Shown piece after piece: positions 42,683 through 51,769 of a stretch of 64,000 bases of DNA. The number at the start of each line of letters is the position of its first letter. The stretch's first letter is position 1. The notes beneath the pieces were generated by a model. The model was not told the DNA's origin. It worked only from the letters and a program-made list of their open reading frames with translations, and ran no database searches. Origin of the DNA: UBA2784 sp964494625 (lineage in GTDB: Bacteria > Pseudomonadota > Alphaproteobacteria > Micropepsales > Micropepsaceae); assembly GCA_964494625.1 (NCBI GenBank), contig CAZBRT010000001.1, forward strand, positions 1,058,109 through 1,122,108, in the 5' to 3' direction. A program made the position numbers and the translations under genes.

Positions 42683-44485
42683 ATGGCGCCGCCGCTTCTC
42701 CATTTGCGCGACATTTCGCTGACATTCGGCGGTGCGCCACTATTCGATGGTGCCGAGTTGAAGGTGGAGCCCGGCGGCCGCGTCGCGCTTGTGGGCCGCA
42801 ACGGCTCGGGCAAATCGACACTCCTCAAAATCGCCGCCGGGATCATCGAGGCGGATCACGGCATCCGCTTCATCCAGCCGGGCGCGCGCGTGCGCTATCT
42901 GCCGCAGGAACCTGATCTCACCGGCTTTGCCTCCGTGCTCGCCTATGTCGAAGCGGGGCTTGATGAAGGCGACGACATGCATCAGGCGCGCCGCATCCTG
43001 GGCGAACTCGGCATTGATCCCGATGCCGCGCCTGCACGGCTTTCCGGCGGCGAGGTCAGGCGCGCGGCGCTGGCACGAACGCTGGCGCCATCGCCGGACA
43101 TCCTCCTCCTTGATGAGCCGACCAATCATCTTGACCTGCCCGCGATCGAATGGCTGGAGAGCGAGTTGCTGGCAAGTCCGGCCGCCATCGTGCTCATCAG
43201 CCATGACCGGCGCTTCCTGACGCGCATGTCGCGGCAATGCGTGTGGCTCGACCGGGGCGTCACGCGCACGCTTGATCGCGGCTTCGAAGCGTTTGAGGAA
43301 TGGCGCGATCAGGTGATGGAAGAAGAAGAGCGCGAGCGCCACAAGCTTGACCGCCAGATTGTGCGCGAGCTCGACTGGCTTCGCTACGGCGTGACGGCAC
43401 GGCGCAAGCGCAATGTGCGCCGCCTTGGCCAGCTTCATGAATTGCGGGCACGCGCGCGGAACTGGCGCGGCCCCCAGGGCGACGCCAGGCTTGCGGCATC
43501 GCAAGCGGGCACCTCCGGCACGCTGGTGATCGAGGCCAATGACATTTCACTCGGTTTTGCGGGGCGCGAGATCGTCACGCGGTTTTCGGCCCGCATCCAT
43601 CGCGGTGACCGGGTGGGCGTGATCGGTGCCAATGGCGCGGGCAAGACGACGCTCATCCGCATGCTTACCGGGGCGCTTGCGCCCGACAGCGGCACGGTGC
43701 GGATGGGCAGCGCCATTGCGATGATCACGCTTGACCAGACGCGCTCGACCCTTGATGGCACGGCCACGCTTGCCGACACGCTGACGGGCGGGCACGGCGA
43801 TCAGGTGATCGTCGGCGGGCAATCACGCCACGTCATCGGTTACATGAAGGATTTTCTCTTCACGCCGGAACAGGCGCGCCAGCCGGTTGAAGCGCTTTCA
43901 GGCGGCGAACGCGGGCGGCTTGCGCTGGCTGTGGCCCTGGCGCGACCTTCCAATCTTCTGGTGCTTGATGAGCCGACCAATGACCTTGACCTTGAGACGC
44001 TTGATCTCCTGCAGGAGCTGATTGCCGACTACGAAGGGACCGTACTGGTCGTCAGCCATGACCGCGATTTTCTCGACCGCGTGGCGAGTTCGGTGATCGC
44101 GCATGAGGGCGGCGGGTTGTGGCGCATCTATCCCGGCGGTTACTCGGACATGGTGCGCCAGCGCGGGCAGAATGTTGCCGAGCGGGTGGATGCCAAGGCA
44201 AAGACCGTGGTGCGCGAGGCTGCGCCAGCGGCGGCGCGCAAACTCTCGTTCAAGGAAAAGCACGCGCTTGAGACGCTGCCCGCGCACATCGCGAGCTTGC
44301 AGGCGCGTGTTTCGACCTTGCAGAAACTGCTCGCCGATCCCGGGCTCTATGCGCGGGATGGTGCGGCCTTCAGCAAAGCCAGCGCGGAACTCCCGGAAGT
44401 CATGTCCGCGCTCGATGCCGCCGAGACCCAGTGGCTTGAACTCGACATGCTGCGTGAGGCGCTCGCGCGCGGCGAATTTCGGTGA
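42683..44485 (+). CDS. ABC-F family ATPase (Uup-like)
   Basis: This 600-residue protein has two ABC ATPase domains and no membrane segment. Domain 1 has GRNGSGKST, LSGGEVRRAAL and LDEPTNHLDLP; domain 2 has GANGAGKTT, LSGGERGRLALAV and LDEPTNDLDL. A basic linker (about 210-265) joins them and a charged C-terminal extension (~500-600) can form a coiled coil, as in Uup. ABC-F proteins act on the ribosome or on nucleic acid. The C-terminal helix LETLPAHIASLQARVSTLQKLL supports the Uup subgroup. Confidence 0.93.
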   Translation: MAPPLLHLRDISLTFGGAPLFDGAELKVEPGGRVALVGRNGSGKSTLLKIAAGIIEADHGIRFIQPGARVRYLPQEPDLTGFASVLAYVEAGLDEGDDMHQARRILGELGIDPDAAPARLSGGEVRRAALARTLAPSPDILLLDEPTNHLDLPAIEWLESELLASPAAIVLISHDRRFLTRMSRQCVWLDRGVTRTLDRGFEAFEEWRDQVMEEEERERHKLDRQIVRELDWLRYGVTARRKRNVRRLGQLHELRARARNWRGPQGDARLAASQAGTSGTLVIEANDISLGFAGREIVTRFSARIHRGDRVGVIGANGAGKTTLIRMLTGALAPDSGTVRMGSAIAMITLDQTRSTLDGTATLADTLTGGHGDQVIVGGQSRHVIGYMKDFLFTPEQARQPVEALSGGERGRLALAVALARPSNLLVLDEPTNDLDLETLDLLQELIADYEGTVLVVSHDRDFLDRVASSVIAHEGGGLWRIYPGGYSDMVRQRGQNVAERVDAKAKTVVREAAPAAARKLSFKEKHALETLPAHIASLQARVSTLQKLLADPGLYARDGAAFSKASAELPEVMSALDAAETQWLELDMLREALARGEFR

Positions 44486-44486
44486 C

Positions 44487-44512
44487 AGTGCACTAAATGA
44501 ATTAAGTGCACT
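44487..44512. repeat. inverted repeat between convergent ABC-F and sulfatase genes
   Basis: AGTGCACT occurs at 44487-44494 and 44505-44512. The octamer is its own reverse complement, so the two copies can pair across a 10-base loop. It fills the 54-bp gap between two converging genes and could be a two-way terminator, though no T-run is present. Confidence 0.45.
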
Positions 44513-44539
44513 ACCACCGAGATTGGGCGCCGAAATTAC

Positions 44540-46195
44540 TCAGTTGGACCAGTAGATGAATTCCTCGCCCGGCACGGGTGGCTTGCCGAGCGGACGGTCG
44601 AGTGCAAACGGCCCTTCGACCAAGGCAGGCCAGATCGGCGCGACCTGCTCAGCGTCATGCGCTTCAAGCAATGCACGCAATTCGGCGACCTTTTCCGGCA
44701 TAGCGGCGGCCAGATTGTTTTTTTCGCCGGGATCGTCGGCCAGATTGTAGAGCCAGTCCTTGCGCGGCGTTTCGGTCACCTGGAGTTTCCAGTCGCCCTG
44801 CATCACGACCATGTAAGGGCCTGAGCGCCAGAACAAGGTCTCGTGCGGCAGGTCGGTGCGCGCGCCGGTGACGAAGGGCAGGATGTCGACACCATCGATG
44901 ATACGGTCGGCGGGCAGGCTGACGCCGGCAGCAGCAGCTGACGTTGCGAAAATGTCGAAATGGCTGATCGCATTTGCGTAGGTTGTGCCCGGTGCGATGC
45001 GGCCCGGCCATTGCATGAAGAAGGGCACGCGGATGCCGCCCTCGAAGAACGTCGCCTTCCAGCCGCGATACGGGTCGTTCAGGCCCTCAAGCCCGATATA
45101 GTTGGCACCGCCATTGTCGCTGGTGAAGATGATGAGTGTGTTGTCATAAAGACCCTCCGCCTTCAGCGCTGCCACCAGACGTCCGACATTGTCGTCGAGG
45201 TTCTTTATCATGGCCGCATAAACCCGCAGCGTATGATCGGTGATGAAGGGCAGGGCGTCGTAATCGGATTTCAGCGCCTGCAACGGTGTGTGCGGCGTGT
45301 TGTAGGCAAGATACATGAAGAAGGGGCGATTGCTGTTGGCCCGCGCCGCCTTGATGGCTTCTTCCGTGAGATAGTCCGTCATGTAGCCGCTCGGCTCGAA
45401 CCATTCGCCGCCATTGTACTTCACCGCAAAAGGCAAAGCGGCCCAGAGCACGAGGTCGATGGGGTCGAAATCCTGCTTTGAGTTGACGACGGCGGGATCA
45501 TCCTCAAGCATGAAGAGCGATGCGCCGGCATAGAATCCCAAGCTCTCGGCAAAGCCCATGTCGGCGGGCGTGTTGGCACCCGGCGTCTCGCCCAGATGCC
45601 ATTTGCCGAAATGCATCGTGTGATAGCCAGCGCGCGCGAGCATTTCGCCGATGGTTTCTTCCGACGCGGGCACGCCCATTTGCGCCATGGGCGGCACCTG
45701 GTCCTCGCGTTCCTCGTGATAGATGGTAGGCTGGAAACCAAATTCGAAATGGCCGACGAACTTGGCAAATTCCGATGACGTGGGTGTAAATTCGAAACCG
45801 AAGCGGGTCGAGTAGCGTCCCGTCACCAATGCCGCGCGTGACGGTGCACAGGTTGCATTGCCCGCATAGCCGCGCGTGAAATTCACACCATTGCGGCCAA
45901 GCGCGTCGATGTTGGGTGTCGGCACACGGCCACCGGCCAGGCCACCGCCATAGAAGCTGACATCGTTGAAGCCCAGATCATCCGCCAGAATGACAATGAT
46001 GTTGGGTCGCGTGTCGCCTGCGGCCCGCGCATCCGGTCCGGTCATCCAGACGACTTCGTGGTTCGGCGCCACATCGGGCTTTTTCCAGCTGGCGACCAGC
46101 AACAGAAGGCCCATGCGGCCGCCAATGGCAAACCACCCGCCGACGAGCAGGACGGCGATGGTGCCGATGATCCAGAGTGCGCGTTTCATCGTCAT
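44540..46195 (-). CDS. arylsulfatase (sulfatase family S1)
   Basis: This 551-residue protein has an N-terminal membrane or signal segment (~6-36) and the alkaline-phosphatase-type sulfatase fold. Metal ligands start with ILADDLGFNDVSFYGG. The signature CAPSRAALVTGR has C116, the residue oxidised to formylglycine. HFGKWHLGE follows. It should hydrolyse sulfate esters in the periplasm; the substrate is unknown. The start overlaps the end of a formylglycine-generating enzyme gene by 4 bp, so enzyme and activator are made together. Confidence 0.95.
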   Translation of the reverse strand: MTMKRALWIIGTIAVLLVGGWFAIGGRMGLLLLVASWKKPDVAPNHEVVWMTGPDARAAGDTRPNIIVILADDLGFNDVSFYGGGLAGGRVPTPNIDALGRNGVNFTRGYAGNATCAPSRAALVTGRYSTRFGFEFTPTSSEFAKFVGHFEFGFQPTIYHEEREDQVPPMAQMGVPASEETIGEMLARAGYHTMHFGKWHLGETPGANTPADMGFAESLGFYAGASLFMLEDDPAVVNSKQDFDPIDLVLWAALPFAVKYNGGEWFEPSGYMTDYLTEEAIKAARANSNRPFFMYLAYNTPHTPLQALKSDYDALPFITDHTLRVYAAMIKNLDDNVGRLVAALKAEGLYDNTLIIFTSDNGGANYIGLEGLNDPYRGWKATFFEGGIRVPFFMQWPGRIAPGTTYANAISHFDIFATSAAAAGVSLPADRIIDGVDILPFVTGARTDLPHETLFWRSGPYMVVMQGDWKLQVTETPRKDWLYNLADDPGEKNNLAAAMPEKVAELRALLEAHDAEQVAPIWPALVEGPFALDRPLGKPPVPGEEFIYWSN

Positions 46196-47184
46196 TCCCC
46201 CTCAGGAAGCCTCAGGACAGTGCGAAAGCCGATATGCGAGGCGCCGTCACCTTCGCCTGCGCCGGTGCGGGCAGCAGGCCGGTAACGATAGCAGTAATTG
46301 TCGGCGCAAAGAAACGATCCGCCCTTGATCACGCGGCGCGGCGCATCAGGATGTGCAGGATCAATGGTCGAGGGCAGCGCTTCGTGCGCGCTTGGCGGCG
46401 CATCGGGTGAAAGATTGGGCGCGAACAGATCATTCGTCCATTGCCAGACATTGCCCGCCATGTCGAAAAGGCCAAGGCCGTTTGGCGGAAAGCAGCCGAC
46501 GGGCGCCAATTCAGCGGCAAAGCCATCGGCACCTGAATCCGAAAGCGGGAAGAGCCCCTGCCAGATATTGCCGCGACGCGTTGCATCATCGGCTGGTGTA
46601 TTGCCCCAGACATAGAGTGCTCCGTCGATCCCGCCGCGCGCCGCATATTCCCATTCGGCTTCGGAGGGAAGATCGCGGCCGAGCCAGCGCGCGTAGGCAA
46701 GCGCATCCGCATAGCCGACATGGACAACGGGATAGGTCTCGCGTCCCTCAATCGTGCTGCCGGGGCCAAAGGGCGCGCGCCAGCTTGCGCCCTCCACCAG
46801 TTGCCACCATTGCGACGGATCATCCAGATTGCCGACGCGCCCGGCACCTGCAAAGACGATGGAGCTATTCTCGCGTTCGGCGACGGTCACATAGCCGGTC
46901 GCCACCACGAAGGCGCTGAACTGCGCGTTCGTGACCGTGGTGCGGTCAATATAGAAGCTGCCGACGGTTACCTGCGTGGGCGGACCTTCCTCTCCATGTA
47001 TGGGCTTGGCGCCCATCAGCATGGTGCCACCCTGAATGAGAACCATGTCTTCCGTGCTGCCGGGCTCGGGCGCGGCCAGATCGCTTTGACAGGCCGCATG
47101 GGCCTCCGGCTGTGCCATGTCCGAACCGCTGCCATCACAGGCGGCAAGCAGGACGAGTGCGGGCAAGAGGACGGCAATCCGCAT
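46192..47184 (-). CDS. lipoprotein formylglycine-generating enzyme (FGE/SUMF1 family)
   Basis: This 330-residue protein has the FGE-sulfatase domain (QGGTMLMGAKP ... LPSEAEWEYAARGG ... GNVWQW ... GGSFLC). The two active-site Cys are C293 and C298 in SFLCADNYCYRYRP, the spacing of human C336/C341, so copper-dependent oxidation of the sulfatase Cys is expected. Unusually it begins with a lipoprotein signal (LLAAC, lipid on C16), which puts it in the periplasm and not in the cytoplasm. It overlaps the sulfatase gene by 4 bp and the upstream DsbA-like gene by 1 bp. A non-catalytic ergothioneine-type or kinase-linked member is unlikely, given both Cys. Confidence 0.88.
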   Translation of the reverse strand: MRIAVLLPALVLLAACDGSGSDMAQPEAHAACQSDLAAPEPGSTEDMVLIQGGTMLMGAKPIHGEEGPPTQVTVGSFYIDRTTVTNAQFSAFVVATGYVTVAERENSSIVFAGAGRVGNLDDPSQWWQLVEGASWRAPFGPGSTIEGRETYPVVHVGYADALAYARWLGRDLPSEAEWEYAARGGIDGALYVWGNTPADDATRRGNIWQGLFPLSDSGADGFAAELAPVGCFPPNGLGLFDMAGNVWQWTNDLFAPNLSPDAPPSAHEALPSTIDPAHPDAPRRVIKGGSFLCADNYCYRYRPAARTGAGEGDGASHIGFRTVLRLPEGE

Positions 47185-48515
47185 CAGTGCGCATCCGTTG
47201 CCGCGATCAGCTGGTCCTCAATCTGCCACAGGCGATCCTGCCCCCAGATCACAGGTCCATCATTCACACGAAAGCTGGGCACGCCCCAGATGCCCTTGGC
47301 GAACATTTCGCTGCGATTGGCTTCGGCAACTTTGCGCCAGCTGTCATCGGCCAATGCGCGTTTGACGGTTTCGGCGGAAATTCCGGCGCGCCTGGCAATG
47401 GCGAGAAGTCCCGCATCACTGCCCGCATCAATGCCATGGGCAAAGACGCCGGTGAGGAATGACTCAGCGAAAGCCGCGCCCTTGCCCTCGGCAATGGCCT
47501 GATGAAGCACGGCAAGACCGCGCTCGGTGGGCTTGCCGACGGGATCGACGATCTTGCCGAAGGGTGCGCCGCAGCGGTCTGCCTCGCGCTTGGTATCGAG
47601 GGGGATGTATCTGCGCTTGAGCGGAGGTATGGGCAGGCCGCGCATGACCATGGGCAAGACAAAGCGCAGACGCAGCTCTGCTCCATAATGCGCGGCAAGC
47701 CTGCGTACGCGCTGAACGGCAATCGCCGTATAGGGGCTGCGGAACGAGAGGAAAAAGTCGAGCACCGGCTTTGCGCCGTTTGCCGGCCGTTTCATGCAAT
47801 TGATATCGATGGGCGGCACGATGTAGCCTGGCCCCGGGCTTTTCTCGCGGCGCATTTTCTTCAAGCGCGCTTCAAGAAAGTGGAGCCGGTCCACGCCCCA
47901 ATACCACTCCGCCTCAAGGCAGAACGTCGCGCCCAGGTAGTGGCCGTATTTCTTCCGGATGGATGCGCCGCGCGTCATGCGGGCAGCGGTCTCATTTGCG
48001 GAGACGGCGGGAAATCCTGCGAGCGCACCTGTGTCATGCGCCCAGAGTGCGGCGCCAATGGCAATGGCGCGCTCAAAAAAGTCCGGGGCGTCGAGGGCTG
48101 CGGCAAGCGCCGCATTGGCCTTGGCGACAAGGGATGGATCGGGCGCTGACGCCGAAGCCGGAAAGGAAAGGTTGTGGCGCTGAGCGAGGGCAGCGGCGTC
48201 GCGGCGCGACCATGCCTCCAGCCTGGCGCGTTCGGGTGCGGCGCCATCATCGGGCGGCGGCACAAGATGCGGCACAAGGCGGATGCGGTAACGCGCCGCC
48301 AGTTCCTTTGCTGCCTGCGCCGCCAGATGGGCGTAAGGGTCATCGGCCTGATGAAAATAGCAGACCGTCACCGGCCCGCCCTTCAAGCGGCGCGGCAGAG
48401 ACGCGCGGGCGCGGCGCCAAGCTGCCATGCGCGGGCTGGTGATGAGCCCGGAGATCATGCGGGAGAGGGAGGCCTTGAGGGTCATGCGGGGGTCCGCGCT
48501 TGACGATGGCGCCAT
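47184..48515 (-). CDS. tandem DsbA/HCCA-isomerase-type thioredoxin-fold protein
   Basis: This 443-residue protein contains two DsbA-like domains. The first covers about 45-235 (PVTVCYFHQADDPYAHLAAQ) and the second about 250-440 (VLDFFLSFRSPYTAIAVQRV ... GIWGVPSFRVND). Both follow the 2-hydroxychromene-2-carboxylate isomerase/FrnE pattern; neither has a CxxC pair, and the second has SFRSPY at that site, as glutathione-dependent isomerases do. The fusion of two such domains is unusual. No signal peptide is clear. It is first in an operon with the FGE and the sulfatase. A Met at residue 11 (48485) is another possible start. Confidence 0.82.
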   Translation of the reverse strand: MAPSSSADPRMTLKASLSRMISGLITSPRMAAWRRARASLPRRLKGGPVTVCYFHQADDPYAHLAAQAAKELAARYRIRLVPHLVPPPDDGAAPERARLEAWSRRDAAALAQRHNLSFPASASAPDPSLVAKANAALAAALDAPDFFERAIAIGAALWAHDTGALAGFPAVSANETAARMTRGASIRKKYGHYLGATFCLEAEWYWGVDRLHFLEARLKKMRREKSPGPGYIVPPIDINCMKRPANGAKPVLDFFLSFRSPYTAIAVQRVRRLAAHYGAELRLRFVLPMVMRGLPIPPLKRRYIPLDTKREADRCGAPFGKIVDPVGKPTERGLAVLHQAIAEGKGAAFAESFLTGVFAHGIDAGSDAGLLAIARRAGISAETVKRALADDSWRKVAEANRSEMFAKGIWGVPSFRVNDGPVIWGQDRLWQIEDQLIAATDAH

Positions 48516-48597
48516 ATAGTGGCACGTTCAATGCCAATATATCTGCAACCGGCCCGTCGGTCAATCGGCCAGCGGGTGCTAGAACAAGGGCGGCACG

Positions 48598-49500
48598 ATG
48601 AAGGTTCTGCGCACACCGGACGCACGTTTTGCGGGCATCCAGGATTTCCCGTTTCATCCGCATTACACCGAAATCACGCATGAGGGCACGCCCCTTCGCC
48701 TCCATCATGTCGATGAGGGGCCGAAGAATGCCGCGCCGGTCCTGCTGATGCATGGCGAGCCGTCGTGGGCCTATCTCTACCGCAAGATGATCAGCGGGCT
48801 TGTCGGGCGCGGCCATCGTGCGGTCGCGCCGGACCTGATCGGCTTTGGCAAATCCGACAAGCCGGCCGCCCAGGACGATTACACCTATGAGCGCCATGTG
48901 GCGTGGATGAGTGCCTGGCTGAAGGCGGTCGATCTCAAGGGGATCACGCTTTTCTGCCAGGATTGGGGCGGGCTGATCGGGCTTCGGCTGGTTGCAGCCT
49001 TTCCCGAACGTTTCGCGCGTGTGGTGGTCGCCAACACTGGCCTTCCCGTCGGCACGGGATGGTCAGAGGGTTTCAAGGCGTGGCTTGAATTCAGCCAGAA
49101 GGTGCCGGAATTTCCCACAGGCTTCATCCTTGATGGCGGCACCAAGCGCAGCCTGACCGATGCCGAGAAGGCGGCGTATGACGCGCCCTATCCGGATGAA
49201 AGCTACAAGTCGGGCGCACGCTGTTTTCCGCGCCTTGTGCCGATCACGCCGGAGCATGCGTCCGTTGCCGAAAACATCGCGGCCTGGACTGTGCTTGAGC
49301 AGTTCAACAAGCCGTTCCTCACCGCCTTCAGCGATTCAGATCCCGTCACCAAAGGCGGCGAGCGTGTGTTCCAGTCGCGCGTGCCCGGCACAAAGGGCCA
49401 AGCCCATGTGACGGTGAAGGATGCCGCGCACTTCCTCCAGGAAGACGCGCCGGACGAGCTCGTTGCGATCATCGACCAGTTCATCAAAGCCAATCCGTGA
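48598..49500 (+). CDS. haloalkane dehalogenase (HLD-I subfamily)
   Basis: This 300-residue alpha/beta hydrolase has Asp as nucleophile: D122 in FCQDWGGLIGLR, followed by Trp, which binds halide. The oxyanion and halide motif is MHGEPSWAYLYRKM with W57. A late acid in SDSDPVTKGG and the base His in KDAAHFLQED complete the triad, the acid position being that of the HLD-I subfamily (DhlA/DhmA). It splits carbon-halogen bonds of haloalkanes to alcohols. It heads a four-gene cluster with a DUF1330 protein, a TetR regulator and an MBL-fold hydrolase, joined by 4-bp overlaps. Confidence 0.92.
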   Translation: MKVLRTPDARFAGIQDFPFHPHYTEITHEGTPLRLHHVDEGPKNAAPVLLMHGEPSWAYLYRKMISGLVGRGHRAVAPDLIGFGKSDKPAAQDDYTYERHVAWMSAWLKAVDLKGITLFCQDWGGLIGLRLVAAFPERFARVVVANTGLPVGTGWSEGFKAWLEFSQKVPEFPTGFILDGGTKRSLTDAEKAAYDAPYPDESYKSGARCFPRLVPITPEHASVAENIAAWTVLEQFNKPFLTAFSDSDPVTKGGERVFQSRVPGTKGQAHVTVKDAAHFLQEDAPDELVAIIDQFIKANP

Positions 49501-49916
49501 GCCAAATCATGAATGTCGAAAACGCGATCTATCCCCAGGGCACGCAATTGCAGCCTTTGATGGCTGACAAGGGCGGCCCGATCGTGATGGTCAATCTCCT
49601 GAAATTCAGGGCGAAGGCCCGATACAAGGACGGGCGCGCCACAAGCCTGACCGGGCGCGAGGCCTATAATCTCTATGCGGAGAAAATGGTGCCGTTCGTG
49701 ACGGCCAAAGGCGGTCGCATCATCTTTTCCGCCGACGTGTCATCGCTCGTCATCGGACAGGTGGATGATATGTGGGATGTGGTGGCCCTGATGGAATACC
49801 CGTCATCATCTGCCTTTGCCGAGATCGCCATGTCGCCTGAAGTGGCGGGCTTTGGCGTACATCGCGAGGCGGGGCTTGAGGGCCAGTTGCTCATCCGCTG
49901 CCCGGCACGACCATGA
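49497..49916 (+). CDS. DUF1330 family protein
   Basis: This 139-residue protein belongs to the dimeric alpha/beta-barrel DUF1330 family (GGPIVMVNLLKFR ... YAEKMVPFVTAKGGRIIFSADV ... DVVALMEYPSSSAFAEIAMSPE). Function is unknown; such proteins resemble small mono-oxygenase or isomerase subunits. The GTG at 49497 overlaps the dehalogenase stop; an ATG at 49509 is an alternative. Its stop overlaps the TetR gene by 4 bp. Another member of the same family is at 52837-53256. Confidence 0.85.
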   Translation: MSQIMNVENAIYPQGTQLQPLMADKGGPIVMVNLLKFRAKARYKDGRATSLTGREAYNLYAEKMVPFVTAKGGRIIFSADVSSLVIGQVDDMWDVVALMEYPSSSAFAEIAMSPEVAGFGVHREAGLEGQLLIRCPARP

Positions 49917-50524
49917 GGGACGACCGCGATGACGACGTCCTGACCGCCGCCCTGACCGATGGGCGCCGCGCACGCGGTGCTGACAATCGCCGCCGCATCG
50001 TCGAGGCGTTTGTCGCGCTGGTCGGCAAGGGGCGTGTGACGCCGACAGCGGACGAGATTGCGGCGCGGGCGGATGTGGGCCTGCGCACCGTGTTCCGTCA
50101 TTTCGACGACATGGAAAGCCTTTATCGCGAGATCTCGGAAGTGATCGCGGCGCGGGTGCGCGCCATCGTGGACCGGCCGCTCGAATCCAAAGGCTGGCGC
50201 GAGCAGCTCCTCGAAGTGGTTGGTCGGCGCGTGCGCGTCTATGAGGAGATAACGCCCTACAAGCTCTCCGCGATGGTCAATGCTGCCAACTCGGCCTTCC
50301 TTCGGGAAGGCGCGAAGCAGTTTGCCCGTCTGCAACGCAGCTATTTCGTGCGCGTGCTGCCGCCCGCGCTGCAGTCCGACAAAGTGACCGTGGACATGCT
50401 CGACATGGCGCTGAGTTTTGAAGCTTGGCTGCGTCTGCGGCGGGAGCAGTCGCTTTCGGCTGACGAGGCGCACGCGCTGTGGCGTGCATTGGTTGAACGT
50501 ATCCTCAAGGGAGTTGCACGATGA
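49913..50524 (+). CDS. TetR family transcriptional regulator
   Basis: This 203-residue protein has an N-terminal TetR HTH (RRRIVEAFVALVGKGRVTPTADEIAARADVGLRTVFRHFDDMESLY, ~26-70) and a helical ligand domain. It is third in the dehalogenase cluster, overlapping both neighbours by 4 bp, and probably represses this operon until a substrate or product binds. The operator is not evident in the 80 bp before the dehalogenase gene. Confidence 0.93.
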   Translation: MRDDRDDDVLTAALTDGRRARGADNRRRIVEAFVALVGKGRVTPTADEIAARADVGLRTVFRHFDDMESLYREISEVIAARVRAIVDRPLESKGWREQLLEVVGRRVRVYEEITPYKLSAMVNAANSAFLREGAKQFARLQRSYFVRVLPPALQSDKVTVDMLDMALSFEAWLRLRREQSLSADEAHALWRALVERILKGVAR

Positions 50525-51624
50525 GCCGGGCCGGAAAAATCATCTTTCGGGTTGTCGCGGCAATTGCCGTGACCGGGGCTGGCGCGTTCGCCGCGTTCCG
50601 CTTCGTGCCTGCGGTGCAGGGTTTCGTGATCGCCCGCATGATCGTGCAGGGCATGGCCATTGATCGCTCCGCCCTGATGGCAGACGACGCATTGCGTGTG
50701 ATCGTGTGCGGGTCAGGCTCGCCCATGCCGGACGCCAACCGCGCGCCAGCCTGTCATCTCGTGATTGCAGGGGGGAAGATCTTTCTCGTCGATGCGGGTG
50801 GCGGTTCGATGTCGCGCGCGGTGCGCTGGCGTATCCCGCTTGCCGCCCTCCAGCACGTGTTCCTGACCCATTTCCACTCTGACCATATCGGAGACCTGGG
50901 CGAAGCCAACATGCAGAGCTGGGCTGCCGGGCGGCGCACGCCGCTTGTCGTGCATGGCGGACCTTCCATCGAACGCGTGGTCGGCGGCTTCAATGAAGCC
51001 TATGCGCCCGACTCGTCCTATCGCACCGCGCATCACACACAGTCCTATATGCCGATTGAAGTGTCGGTGATGACATCGGCGTTGATCGCCAATGATGATG
51101 GCTCGGCACTGACCGGAACCCAGGGCAAAGTGGTCTATGAGGCGGACGGGCTCACCGTCACGGCCTTTGCGGTCGATCACACGCCGATCACGCCCGCCTA
51201 TGGCTACCGCTTCGACTACAAGGGCCGGTCCGTGGTGTTTTCGGGCGATACGATCCCGACGCCTTCCGTTCCGCTCTTTGCCAGGCAAGCCGACGTGCTC
51301 ATCCATGAGGCGATGGCGATGGATGTAGTCGCCATGATGAGTGAGGCAGCAGCCAATCAGGGCAATGACGGGCTGTCGCATCTCCTCCACGATACGCTCG
51401 ACTACCATGCTTCGCCTCAGGATGCGGCAAGGCTGGCCGACGAGGCGGGGGTACCGCACGTGGTCTTCACCCATATCGTGCCGCCGATGCCGCAATGGAT
51501 CGCGGCAATCATTTTCACGCGCAATCTCGACGCCAAGGCGGACGCTCATGTCGCGTTTGACGGCATGCTGATCGAATTGCCGCTCGGCGGTGATGCGGTC
51601 AATTTTGGTGATGTGGGCCGTTAG
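50521..51624 (+). CDS. exported metallo-beta-lactamase-fold hydrolase
   Basis: This 367-residue protein has an N-terminal membrane anchor or signal (FRVVAAIAVTGAGAFAAFRFVP) and a metal site FLTHFHSDHIGDLG near residue 117-130. It is followed by VDHTPITPAYGYRF and FSGDT, the pattern of RNase Z/arylsulfatase-like (AtsA) MBL enzymes. It should act outside the cytoplasm, so it is not a tRNA nuclease. It ends the dehalogenase-TetR cluster, with a 4-bp overlap. The substrate is unknown. Confidence 0.88.
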   Translation: MSRAGKIIFRVVAAIAVTGAGAFAAFRFVPAVQGFVIARMIVQGMAIDRSALMADDALRVIVCGSGSPMPDANRAPACHLVIAGGKIFLVDAGGGSMSRAVRWRIPLAALQHVFLTHFHSDHIGDLGEANMQSWAAGRRTPLVVHGGPSIERVVGGFNEAYAPDSSYRTAHHTQSYMPIEVSVMTSALIANDDGSALTGTQGKVVYEADGLTVTAFAVDHTPITPAYGYRFDYKGRSVVFSGDTIPTPSVPLFARQADVLIHEAMAMDVVAMMSEAAANQGNDGLSHLLHDTLDYHASPQDAARLADEAGVPHVVFTHIVPPMPQWIAAIIFTRNLDAKADAHVAFDGMLIELPLGGDAVNFGDVGR

Positions 51625-51769
51625 GCCCCTCTCGTTCATGTGATGCTTTCTCGACGGCAGGTGAACGGGCCATTCAGGCCCGGCTCAGAAGGCGTGTCCT
51701 ACAACACGATCGTCAGCCGGCAGAACATTGAACCCCCTGCCGGTCATCACCAGAGAAAGGACCACTTCC

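Noticed and set aside
47184..48515. Classic periplasmic DsbA oxidoreductase
   Set aside because: Neither thioredoxin-fold domain has a CxxC pair and no clear signal peptide is present; the HCCA-isomerase type fits better.
50521..51624. MBL-fold protein as RNase Z
   Set aside because: It carries an N-terminal export or anchor segment and lies in a dehalogenase operon, so a tRNA-processing role is unlikely.
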